Part shown: one piece after another, positions 24,376-35,652 of the stretch
Layout of the letters: every line of letters starts with the position of its first letter
How positions within the stretch are numbered: the first letter of the stretch is position 1
Assembly (NCBI RefSeq): GCF_016808095.1
Contig: NC_068979.1
Span: 27,919,960-27,983,959, forward strand
Reading direction: 5' to 3'
DNA: 64,000 bases
Source of the DNA: Vigna angularis
Lineage: Eukaryota; Streptophyta; Magnoliopsida; Fabales; Fabaceae
Translations under genes and position numbers: made by a program
Notes under the pieces: generated by a model
The model's input: the letters and a program-made list of their open reading frames with translations, nothing else
What the model was told of the DNA's origin: nothing
The model's database searches: none

Positions 24376-24649
24376 TTGATTGATGTTTGTTTGGTTAATT
24401 TGAGTTTATTTAAATTTGGATGAATGATCATTAAATGATAAATTTTAAAAAAATTAACTATGAAAGAACTAGAGAATCAATTTGTCATTTAATTTTTTTA
24501 TTTACTCTTTTAAGCACACCCATTATCAACAAAACTTCCCTTTTTTTTACTTTAACGTTCTTTCAGACTTTTAGCTTATGTTGACACCTTTTGAAATATG
24601 TTTACTGAGATTGCAATTAGACGACCTTGAGTTGATTAGCCCTATCTAT

Positions 24650-26220
24650 ACTTTATTAGTGTGTTGTGGCTCTAGAAAGGGGTGAATAAAGCTTATATAC
24701 AAATTCAAACAATTTTTGTGCATACAAATAATCAAAGTAAAAGCTTGGGAGAGAGAAAAGCACACAAAAAGGATTTATACTGGTCCCTCTCACTATTGAG
24801 GTTACGTTCAACATCTTAATCAACCCGCTTAAGAAATTTCACTAATAAATTTCCTTGACAATAAACAAGTATCACCTTATCCAAGTTACAACGAGTGTCA
24901 GCCTCTCTAGGTATCAGGAGTGCAAACCTTTCTAGGCTACACCAAGTACAAACATCTCCAGGTATCACCTTCTTAAACTCCCCTTATGATCAACAACTCA
25001 CAAATGAAAATTACAAGAAACATCTCATAGTAAGAGAGTACAACTTAGCTCACAGAGTACAACTTCACTTTTCCAAAATAATGTCAAATACCAACTCCTG
25101 ATCCAGCAGCACACACACGACCAGAGTGCTTAGTGTTAAAAAAAATCGTCTATAAGAGTAATATATCTAAACTCTCTCATATGTTTTGAAGTTTAACAAA
25201 ACAACATTAAATGAAATGAGAATATGAGGATGCCATCACTAAAATATTAGGATAACAAAACTCAAATGTTAAAATGTTAAGCTCAAAATTTCTAAATACC
25301 TAACATAGGAAAGCCTTAGAAAAACACTTAGGCCTAAACGAGACACTATACTAAACAATTCCAAAAGTTAAAGTGTCTATGAGAGTTGTGCTAAAAGCGA
25401 AAGCTATACTATTGAAAATGGTAATCAGTCAAACTCTCAAAAAAACGTAAAAGTGTCTCGACAATGTTTTTGGTAAAATCCCTTTAAAAGTCTCAATCAA
25501 TATTCCAAAAACTTGTAGAGGACAAACTTGTTAAATGCTCTAGTTGAAGGATGCAGAATATTAAAGTGTTTACAACAGTCTAGACGATACTATGAGCTAA
25601 ACCTCGTACTTCGTCCAACGATAAAGTCCTTAACAAATAATTGATATCTTAAGAGAAAAGCTTAAATGATAAAATACTACCTAAATGGTAGAAAACGTAA
25701 AAAACACTTTGATGTTCTGAACAAGCATTAAATGTCAATAAATGCTCAACGTTAAAAAAAAATAAAAGTGATAAGAGAAAAGGCATATATGCTGCATGCA
25801 TATCTACTCTATTTTGTGCAGATCACTTACTACACACATCCACCTACTCTATTCGAAATATATTAGAAGTGGACGTTAGAGACAAAGAAGATATTCACAG
25901 AATGTTCTTTCCATCAAAAGTCATGTTAGGAAAATAGTACAACCTACTTCTATCAAAGTACTTAAAAAACATGTCTGACAGGTTGATTTTAACTAACGAT
26001 CGCTTCACACGACATAAGGAAGACACAAGATTCAAGGCAAAAACTCAAGTCTAACGGATATATTTTGATAAGCCTTTAAATAGAAAAAGATTTGAAGAAA
26101 GAATCAAAAGAATAACTTACAAAGAGAATTTTTAATGTGTTTTTTAGTGATAATTTTTAAGATAAAGTCTTCTACTATTTTTATAAAAAAAACTTATGTA
26201 TGAGTTAAATGATTGATAAG
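24650..26220 (+). mobile_element. Retrotransposon-derived region, possible copia LTR (SIRE/Maximus-like)
   Basis: The part 25136-26200 has the texture of a long LTR: non-coding, a late TATA-like TTTAAATAG near 26075-26083, and a preceding block (AAAACTCAAGTCTAACGG) like that seen in legume SIRE-type LTRs. The part 24650-25130 holds repeated CTCCAGGTATCACC/CTCTAGGTATCA phrases typical of retroelement flanks. No matching LTR or protein domain was found. Confidence 0.35.
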
Positions 26221-26229
26221 ACCTAGTCA

Positions 26230-27062
26230 CTCACATCTGGGTTTTGTTCTAGATCTTTTATAAGAGCTTCTTCATAGTGAGAAAATTCTTCTAAATTGGA
26301 TAATAAATAGTTATAGACTTTCTCTTGTTCTTTGATTTCTTTTTTGTGATTGTGGATTTTCATTTGGAAATCTTAATGGTAACAAGTAAATTTTTCTAGC
26401 CTTTTGAGAATCATCTTAAAATCGTACTTGTTAGCAATCCATAGAGTAGATAGATTATATTAAAACAGACCATGATAAAGACAAGGGACTAGATCATGAT
26501 TACTATATTGTTCCTAAGAACTTGTTCTAAGGTTTGATTGCTTCAAATACGAGATGATCTTGCTTTTTTTGTTAAAACATTCACCGTTGGAATGTTGTCA
26601 TACTATGATTCTTGTTCATCTTTTTTGTATTTCATTAAGATTTTCTTTAAAGGATTTTGGATTAAATTCTTGTTACGAGGTTTCTACTTGAAGGCTGTTG
26701 ATTTTCTCTTTTATTCTAGATTAAGATTATTGATTTCCTCTTTGAATATACATCATTTAGGTGTGACCTGATTTTCTACAATTGTAACAGATACTATTTT
26801 TAGACTTTAGTATGGTGGTTTGGTTTATGATTTTTCTTCCTTAAATTGTCTTCTAGATTTTCGAAACCATGTTTTATTATGTCTAAATTTAGAATTTGAA
26901 GGTTGTTCATGTTTGGTTATCTTTTTCTTCCTAACTTTTTCCATATTGAGTTTTTCCTTTAACAATTTGTATTTAGAGCTTATAGTTTTCACAAAATTTT
27001 TAAGACTATTTTTTGTGCAAAAGATATTAATTAACTGCAAATCAAGCTATCATAACGAATAA
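26230..27062 (-). pseudogene. Retroelement remnant with a CCHC-like knuckle (pararetrovirus or LTR-element capsid/gag)
   Basis: On the minus strand a Lys/Arg-rich stretch (about 27040-26825) is followed by a zinc-knuckle-like CYNCRKSGH at about 26788-26753. The last Cys of the knuckle is not present; a stop falls there. Beyond it come Glu/Lys/Asn-rich helical segments in changing frames to about 26230. A basic tract, then a single knuckle, then a charged tail is the order at the C-terminus of both caulimovirid coat proteins and some retrotransposon gag proteins. Several stops and frame changes show it is dead. No polymerase was seen. Confidence 0.4.
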
Positions 27063-27101
27063 TATCATGCATTAAACTTTTAATCTTACTCCTATCTCCT
27101 A

Positions 27102-27105
<4 letters not shown>

Positions 27106-27162
<57 letters not shown>
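27106..27162. repeat. (AT)n microsatellite
   Basis: About 55 bp of AT dinucleotides; flanked by AATTAATATA on the left and TTAATATATT on the right. Confidence 0.9.
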
Positions 27163-27166
<4 letters not shown>

Positions 27167-28342
27167 TATTAATTTTAAAAGCGTTTTTTTTCTTTAAGAA
27201 ATATAAAACCAAAATGGTGTTTTCGCCCCCATTGATGATAAACAAAGACCAGAATTTGCTTTTCAATGACCAAAATAACCTAAATCTAACATATTTTTGA
27301 AAAATATAACGATATTTTAATAATTTTTTAATAACAATTTAATATTATCTACTTGTGATATTTGATCGTTTATGATTATTATTGATTATAAAATAATTTT
27401 GAATAAATAATACATGTTAAAATATTTTCAAAAATATATTTCGAAAGCATCGTCATCCTTTTAAAAAGTGTGTTTAGATGGGTAATCTTTATTGCAACAT
27501 GTGCCACCTGGAAAAAAATCGACACATGTAAACTTATTTGTGTTCAACACAGAATCAAGCTAATAGTTTTCCCGTAACAGATAAAGGTGCTACAAAAGAT
27601 TAATTGCGGCGGCGATGACAAGTAATCCATTTAAATAAAATCGACAGAATGAGTTTTCTTTGAATGTGTTCCTCACAGGTGGCGTCTGGAATAAGCTGTT
27701 TTCCTTTACTGTCTCTGCAAATTTAAGAAACATAAACAAAACTAGTTTCTTTCTTCAAGACCCATCAATTGCAGCCATTAAAACCAAGAGCCAAGAAGAA
27801 TCAAGATCCTTTTTTTTCTCTCACAAAGAAGATTAGAAGATCTCGTCCCTCGTGGGTTCTACACCGTTTATCTTTTGCTGAGCCTTGGAACCCTGCTTCA
27901 AGTTGTTTGAACTTAAAGTGAATTAGTTAAAGTGAATTAATTGAGAAATTGAAGAGAATTTCAACGCCCCAAGGACCCAGAAAGAGAAGAAACGATTCAA
28001 CGAGAGAGAAAAAGAGTGGAAATAACCCAACAATTTCTCATTCTCTTTCAACTTTCAACTCTTGAGACCGTTGATTTTGCTTGGCAATTTTTCATTCCCC
28101 GAAGAACACGTTTCAGCCCCTTCGTTAGACCCATTCGCCGCGTAAACAAAACCCTGCTCTCAAGTTAACCCCCAAATCGCACCTTTATTTTTTTTTCTCC
28201 TCTCAACACTTGAAACTTTGAAGATTGTATATAAACAAACAAGAATTTAAGATCTGCCATGAAAATAATTCCCTTCCCTTCTTCTGCAAACTAAGGAACT
28301 ACTTGCCTTCGACTTTGATAAATTGCGTTTTGGGATTCTAAT
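27163..28342 (+). promoter_or_regulatory. Upstream region and probable 5' UTR of the NAD+ carrier gene
   Basis: There is no open frame with domain content. The last ~600 bases are less AT-rich, with CT/GA-rich tracts (for example 27815-27850 and 27985-28060) as often seen in plant 5' leaders. No single TATA box or start site can be fixed. Confidence 0.35.
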
Positions 28343-31300
28343 ATGAGTAGCAATGGCGAAACTTGTAGTGCTAGTCTCGACATTAGGGCTTTAATTTGTC
28401 ACGCTGCTGCTGGTGCCTCTGCAGGTAATTAACTTTCGCTACGACCCTTTTCCTATTTTGGGTTCTTTATCATTGGGCCTGTGTCAATTTGTGAATTTTG
28501 ATTCTCAGTTGCTGTTGTGGTACTTTCTATGCTAGTCTTTTCCAGAACGGCTTGTTTTACAGCGTGACATTCAGTATTGATGGATTAACTATACAATTGC
28601 ATTGTGCAGGGGCAATAGCGGCTACGTTTGTGTGCCCGTTGGATGTGATCAAGACTAGGCTACAAGTCCATGGCCTTCCTCAAGGGCAGAAAGGTATTTG
28701 TCTTTTGTTGATTGTTTAGGCAGGGCTTTAAATTGTGTCCAGTGTGTTGTATTGCAGTGGTGCAATTCAGATGTTGCAATTGCAACTCTTGGTGTGGTCT
28801 GAAATTTGAAACTTTTACTTATTGCATGTATGGTTCCACATTTTATGCTACCAGAGTGATCCAATTTATAGCTTTTACATCATATCTCATGATTTATCGC
28901 AATATCATGGGTGTATGAGGCAAAACCAAACACGCAGTTAATAGGTCTCTGACAATGCTGTGGTTGAGGTTGAATTTTTGTTAAGATTAAGAAGTTTCAA
29001 ATCATTGATAATTGGCATAAGTTTATTGGTTCAATGTGTCCTTGAGAAGATTTTGCGAAGGTTTTTTAGAAGTGCTTATCCTTCTGAGTGTTTAGTCTTT
29101 GTGATTGTGTCATCAACATGTAGTCTAAATTTGGTGATCTTAGTTCAATTCAAACTGTCAATGATATATAGCTCTATGAAAGAATTATGTCCAGCATTTG
29201 TTAAGTGATTAATGTTTTAGCCTAACTTTTGTGGTTCTCCTAGGTAATGTCATTGTCACAAGCTTGCAAAATATAGTAAGGAATGAGGGCTTCAGGGGAA
29301 TGTACCGTGGCCTTTCACCGACGATACTGGCATTACTTCCAAACTGGGCAGTGAGTTTCTTTTCCTGTTGCCTCTAATTAATGGCTGTTGTAGATAAAGA
29401 CGCAATTGAAGGCTTTTTGAAACAGTGCCTTGGATGTGCTTCCGTTTTTGCTTCCTTTAAGCATTATTACTCCCATATTCTCATGTCATACATACAAACT
29501 ATTATACGGATCATGTTTTATAAAAATAATTAATGTGGTCAATTGTCAAAAGGTTTCCCACAATGCAAAGGTATGAGAGAGGGTCATCTATGCAGCTTTA
29601 TCATTGCATATGCGAAGAGGTTGCTTCCAGATTCAAACCTAAGACCAACCCATCACCAAAGTGCAACTTTCCCATTGTGTCAGGACTTGGTCTCATGCAT
29701 ATCTGATGATAATCTTCATAAACATTGTATTTGTCTCATAATCTGTCTGTGACACAGTCTTCACCAAGTTACTTGCTAATACATTATTTATTACAACTAG
29801 TTTGCAAAATTCTGTGTCCTTAATAGGTGTTTTTTCTATTTCATTGTTTGCTTCATTTTGTAATACAATCCACTTTTATGTCAGTCTTCTCTTCTGTTTA
29901 TTTTTAGGCTTAGCTATAAACAAGTTTTTCCATTGTTCTGAAATATTAACTGATGATCTTTATAATCAATTCTTATTTGCCGCAAAATCCTGTCTGGGTT
30001 ACAGTCTTTCTCTAAGGTTCTTCCTAATATTGTTCATTAATCATTATCACTGGTTTAACAAAGTATTGGTAAAAAATGTGTTAACTTTCTTTTTTGCTTC
30101 ATTTTATTATAGAATCTAGTGTTTATGTCAATCTCCAATTCTATTTGGGTCAAGAGATAAAACAAATATTTGCATCTGTTTTAGAAAAAAATGCTCTTTG
30201 TGTGGTCATATTATATGTGAAATAAATCTGTATTTAATCATTTACCAGTTGCATCTACTTTGTCCATGAGGATCCTTTTTCAGAGCATTGATTAATCGTA
30301 TTCTTTTTATATTAGATGATGGATTATCTTTATTTTACTGTTTAATTGTATGATGTTTTCTTTTCATAGTTCATGTTTTTTCAAATAATATTAAGTTTAT
30401 TGTAGGTTTACTTCACAAGTTATGAGCTATTAAAAGACCTGCTTCGTTCACGCGGTATATATTATCCCAATTCTCAGTACTTTTTACACATTTATGTTTT
30501 TCTCTTTAAGCTTCAGGTATACTAAATTTGTCAAAAAGTGATTTTTGGAAGTGAAGTTCTTCAGATCTAATATTTAAATTTGATGGATAGACTATATTTT
30601 TATTGATGTTCTTTGTTGGAAATACTCTATCAGATGGTTGCAAGGAACTCACAACTTTTGGACATATGACAGCTGCTGCTGCTGCTGGAGCAGCAACAGC
30701 AATTTCTGTAAATCCATTATGGGTTGTTAAGACAAGACTTCAAGTAAGTTTAGATAAAGTTTACTGTTAAAACATTAGTGGTTTTTTCATATTGTTTTTG
30801 CCAACACTGGACATTCATTAATTCATTTTTTTCCTGATACCCATTAGACACAAGGAATGAGACCCGATGTTGTTCCTTACAAGAGTGTTCTGTCTGCTCT
30901 GACAAGGATTACACGTGAGGAAGGCATAAGAGGCCTATATAGGTCAGTTTCTTTGTCCTGGTTTCAAGTTTAATGTTATGGGCCTATTAAATTATGGCAA
31001 CCATCTTAAGACAAAACTGTTTTTGTGTCTAATTGTTTTTATTTGCACTATTATTTCCCAATGATCAGTGGTTAACAGATTACATGTTAATTTCTTTTAC
31101 CCCGTTAATTTTTGCTGGCTCTCTGAGATCAAAATTAGCTCTCTTTTTATATATAATGTTAACAGTTGGATCATTGAGAAAAAATGTCTATTTGAAATGA
31201 TACATCTTTCTTCATTGATCCTCACCCATGTTTATATAAATCATGCCAAGTTGAGTAGTCCATAGATATAAGCAAACAGCCTTCATGTCATAACTGCTGC

Positions 31301-32573
31301 ACAGTATCAAACCACTTTCCAAGGGAAAAAAATGATTTAGTGAACTGAAAGTGTGATAGCTTGAGTCTGTTTCTGTGTATTTAGTTGACATAGAGTATTT
31401 TGTTAATGTGAAACAGTGGCATTATTCCTTCATTGGCTGGCATAAGTCATGTTGCAATTCAATTTCCAGCATTTGAAAGGATCAAGTCATACATGGCAGA
31501 AAAAGGTATGCATGGATGCCTAGTGAATTAAGTCTTCATTCATTCAGCAGTTCTTGAAATAAGTGTCTTTCTGTTTTTTTATCTGTACGTGTTGCTCATC
31601 AAATGAAACTTTCGGATATTTTAGATAACACAACTGTTGATAAACTAAGTCCTGGAAGTGTTGCCATTGCATCATCAATTTCAAAAGTGTTTGCCTCTGT
31701 AATGACTTATCCACATGAGGTATGTATGACCTCTCTCTCGCTAAATTTCTATGTATGGATCATAACCTGAGCATTCCTTTGAGTGACAACTTTGTACTTT
31801 CCAACACTTTTATATCACTAACCCTTGTTCGGGAAAATAGAAACACTCTTTGCAATTTCAACTGCATGTTGCATGTTTTCAACAGTAAATCTTATATCGA
31901 TTAGAGATAAAACCAATTTACAAAATATATAAGTAGGTGAAATATAAGGATGACTTGATGATAAAGTTGGAAGCAAGAGTGGAAAAGGTTATAGGTTCAA
32001 TTCTTCGCGCTGAGATGTACATGTCGGGGAAAGGTGTTAGAGATCGTATATCAACTAAATATGATATCAATTTACATTATAAGCTAGTTTTATAATATGT
32101 AAAAATCAATTTTCTGAAAAAATAAACTTGTTTATGAATGAAAATTTGTATTTTTATAATTAAAAATCCTAATTAAAATTTCAAATTTCCAGGTAATACG
32201 ATCCCGGCTGCAAGAGCAAGGGCAGGCCAAAAATAACGGGATACAATATACAGGGGTTATTGACTGTACCAAGAAGTTGTTTCAAAAGGAAGGCATTGCT
32301 GGGTTTTATCGTGGTTGTGCAACGAATCTTTTAAGAACAACTCCATCTGCTGTTATTACATTCACTAGTTATGAGATGATACAGAGGTTTTTGCAGCGAG
32401 TTGTACCCCAGGATAAAGGGTATCCACAAGGCTCTTCTAAACCCAATGAACTGAACAAAGCTCAGTCAAAAGCAGAAGCCAGTGACACTGATAGGGGACA
32501 ACCACCGTCTCAGTCTAACATGAAAGCTTCGTCAATTCCTCTCGGAAACAAAGAGCAGCTAACACGACATTGA
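28343..32573 (+). CDS. NDT2: Mitochondrial-carrier-family NAD+ transporter
   Basis: Nine exons join in frame: 28343-28424, 28610-28693, 29244-29350, 30406-30454, 30634-30743, 30848-30942, 31417-31505, 31625-31719, 32193-32573, giving 363 residues. The three carrier repeats show their signature hinges: PLDVIK (about 37-42), PLWVVK (about 135-140) and PHEVIR (about 235-240). Trp in the second hinge is typical of the NAD+/pyrimidine/folate branch. RGLYR or RGFYR-type motifs follow each odd helix. A long hydrophilic C-terminal tail (about 290-363, Ser/Gln/Lys-rich) favours NDT2 over NDT1 of Arabidopsis, and the length equals that reported for NDT2. The expected role is import of NAD+ across the inner mitochondrial membrane by exchange. 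A poly(A)-signal-like AATAAA lies at 32641-32646. Confidence 0.93.
29545..29705 (-). mobile_element. tRNA-derived SINE (Au-like)
   Basis: On the minus strand, a TGGTGATGGGTTGG stretch is followed by a B-box-like GGTTTGAATCTGGAAGCAAC, then CTCTTCGCATATGCAATG and a pyrimidine-rich tail. This order (B box, GGAAACAGCC-like core, TGCAAGG-like core) resembles Au-type plant SINEs. It lies in intron 3 of the carrier gene, antisense. Ends and target duplications are not resolved. Confidence 0.5.
31930..32110 (+). mobile_element. Possible tRNA-derived SINE
   Basis: A TGACTTGATGATAAAG stretch and a B-box-like GGTTCAATTC about 45 bases later (near 31995-32004) suggest an RNA polymerase III promoter. It lies in intron 8 of the carrier gene. 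The evidence is weak. Confidence 0.3.
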
Positions 32574-33622
32574 TTGATTCACAGTTATGTTTACATTTAG
32601 TTTCTAACTTAGAGGATTTTCATTCCTTTTTGTCCAAAGAAATAAAGAAGTTAACAAGGTCATGTTCTCAATCATAATAGAATGGAGGAATATACGTGCC
32701 ATTTACATTTAAGGTTTTTGTGTTATTCAATCTCTTTTGCTCGTAAATAATAACTTTTTGGTACTTTCTGAATTAGCTCGTGTTCAAATTGGTGCTTTAA
32801 TTTTTAGTATTTTTAATATTTGATATTCAATAAATATGTTAATTTGTTGTTGAGATTATATTAACTGTCAATATGTAACTATCTTATTAGATATTTGAAG
32901 GTGTGTTGGGATGTGACTAAGAGTAATTGAATAAATATCAAGACTAAAAATAATTTATACAATTCAATTTTGGAATATCAAAACCTTATTTTAAGCGTTT
33001 AATAATGTAAGCATTTAATAAACTTTTTGCCCTTGAATTTTGGGGTAGTAGATTTTGGTCCCAAATCTAAACAAAACGTTATTAGTCCCTCAAAATTGAA
33101 AATGATATATATGAAAGAGGAACTTTATGAGCTTATTAGAAGTTAAATGTGATCATAATAATACTTGTAGTTAAGATTGATTAGTAAATCCTTATACTTA
33201 CCACAGAAAATTTGGAAAGAACTAATATAAAGTAATGTATTTACTGTGATTTAGACATTTTCAAAAATACTACAAACTTATTTTAAAATTATTAAACGAC
33301 CCCTACAATATCTAATAAACTTATTGTGAAAATATTTTGCAAGTTTTTTATAAATTCTATTCAAAACTCTCTTTTTAAAGCTCCTTTTTTTCGGTTGTTT
33401 TTGAAGTTATCTTATTAAGGTTAATTCCTTACAAGAAAAAAGAGTATATCTTATAAGAATCAGAACAAAAGACAAACTGTAAACATATCTCCCTTGAGGT
33501 TGTTTCTTTTCTATTTATTATTTAAAAGAAAATATTTGTAAAACGATAATTTATTTTCTTCAAGTTGTTTGTTTTGTATTTATCCTTCAAATATTCTTAA
33601 TGTAACATAAAATTTCATAAAA
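32574..33622. other. 3' flank of the carrier gene and AT-rich spacer
   Basis: After the 3' UTR, 32990-33130 carries 'TTTGGTCCC' and 'TTAGTCCCTC' phrases like the arms of the inverted-repeat element at 3250. Otherwise I see nothing. Confidence 0.4.
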
Positions 33623-33909
33623 CTTTGTTCACTTGAATAGATTTGGGAGAAAGTGATTGAGGAGATTTGAGAGGATTTAAAGGTAAATTTTTTTGTTGTT
33701 TATTTGAGTAAATTTGGAGGTAAGTGAGAGTGAATTTGGAAGTAAAGTTTGTAAGAATTAGTGTAGGATTTGATTGATGTGACAGATTAAAAAAATTTAC
33801 TTCTAAATTCACTCTCATCTACCTTCAACTCCACTCAAATAAACAACAAAAAAATTTACCTTCAAATCCCCTCAATCACTCTCCCCTAAATCCATTTAAG
33901 TGAACAAAG
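33623..33909. mobile_element. Hairpin MITE, ~287 bp
   Basis: The ends are inverted copies: CTTTGTTCACTTGAATAGAT at 33623 and its near-complement ATCCATTTAAGTGAACAAAG ending at 33909. The inverted arms extend roughly 80-130 bases on each side, including TAAATTTTTTTGTTGTTTA and its complement, around a short loop. A clear target-site duplication was not found. The transcript would fold into a long imperfect hairpin. Confidence 0.8.
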
Positions 33910-35652
33910 CCTAAGTGTTGGATCTATCAAAGAGGAAGTGAAAGTCTAATCATATAAGAAATTGACACAACTCTCCATCCAAAATATTAAGATAATGAGT
34001 TAATGAGTTTTTCACTTTTATTTATTTTCTGATTTCTATCTAATGTGACATTTGGCTCACACTTAAATTCTTAACAACAAGATGATTTAATTAATAAATT
34101 TCTTTTGATGATGTGGAAATTTTTAAAAACATGTTTGCTTCATGCCTTTCTTGTCTCCTGGGTTGCATGTTTTTCATGCATTTTTCTCCTTCACTTTTCA
34201 ATACTTTGACTTTTCTTCTTGGTTAAATTTTAAGCAGGCTTTACAACAGTTTGATGATTTTAAAGTAGTTCCTTACTTTATCTTTCAAAGCTCACAATCC
34301 TAACCTGATTTGACTTAATAGGCCTAAATACAAAACTAACATTTATACTTATTTTACACATAAAGTACATTTTTTATTTTTAAAAATTTACAACCAAAAT
34401 ACACTCTATTCTACAAAAACTTATTTATTTAAGAATATTTAAGATTCTTTTTATGTACATACTCATCAAAAGATAACTATCTAATTGCAATTTCAACACC
34501 ACACAAGTACTAGACATAAAGAAACTCGTAAACTGGAACAAGTAAATATTTTAGAAAACCTAGGAAAAACACTTTAATGAAGAGGGAATAAATTACGTGG
34601 ATTGTGAAAAAAAAAGTACAACTAGAAGGAAAAAAATAGTAGATATGTTTTAAAAGTTTGAGTTTGATTATTTCATTTAGGTATTTTACTCAAAGGTCAA
34701 TGTGAAATTTATTATAATTTTTTTCTAGAAAATGAATATTGGTTTCTTTAAATATCATTAAACATTAGATAAATTGTAAAGAAATCATAAAACAAATCAC
34801 GTTTGGATGTCCTAAACGTGGAGAAACTACTCGAGAAACATGCGTGTCCATTGTCCCACATCGAGAATTCCGTTTATGAAGACCCTACTACGCACTAGTT
34901 TCGTACTGACCCACCCCTGTTGTAGAACTTTGGGAGGAATGCATAAATTCTACCTTCTATTCATACTAATAATCCTGATTAAATTAAAATATAGATCATA
35001 AACATACAAAAAATAGGAAAAGTAATGCTTAGATAAATTTAAAATACCTAAAGATATATTAAAGATACTAGTTAATATTTTCAATATACTCTTAGCTTTT
35101 GCTTTTACTTGTTGCAAAATTACTAAACGCCTAAGTGTAGGGAAGTACTATATATGAAGAATCAAATTGCATCTCTAATGGGTTCATGCTGCATTTGGAA
35201 ATGGAAGTGCCAAATTGAATTTGGGATGAAACTGTGTTGCATGATACAATAGGATGGTGGATGGACCAAATGAGTTCTGGGATAAACTATTTGCAATTGA
35301 GCAAAAACCGCATGAATTTCAAACTAAGCTAGACAAAATTGATCTAAAATTTAATGAAGATTCTCCTAAGTCACAACAAATGACATTCAAACTAACAAAG
35401 ACTCTGTTATTAGTATTACATGCAACTATCAAAATATGATGACGTTTTCTGTATATATATATATATATGATCAGATCATGTTTTTTATATAATATGTTGA
35501 GCTAAGGTATTTTGTAAGCATCCGAATCATCAAACTCCAACAAGACAAGTATTTGACGAACTCGTTGAGTCTAATGATGCAAAGTGGAGTTGAAATCTGC
35601 ACAACAATAGAAATGAAAGATAGGTTCTGATGTATTTTGCAGATCCCTTTTA
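33910..35652. other. Intergenic spacer downstream of the LRK10L-type gene
   Basis: AT-rich sequence. The small open frame at 35254-35439 has no recognisable domain and I do not call it. The 3' UTR of the minus-strand kinase gene should lie just left of 35653. Confidence 0.4.

Noticed and set aside
35254..35439. 61-codon open frame, plus strand
   Set aside because: No domain, no splice partners and no neighbour context; left uncalled.
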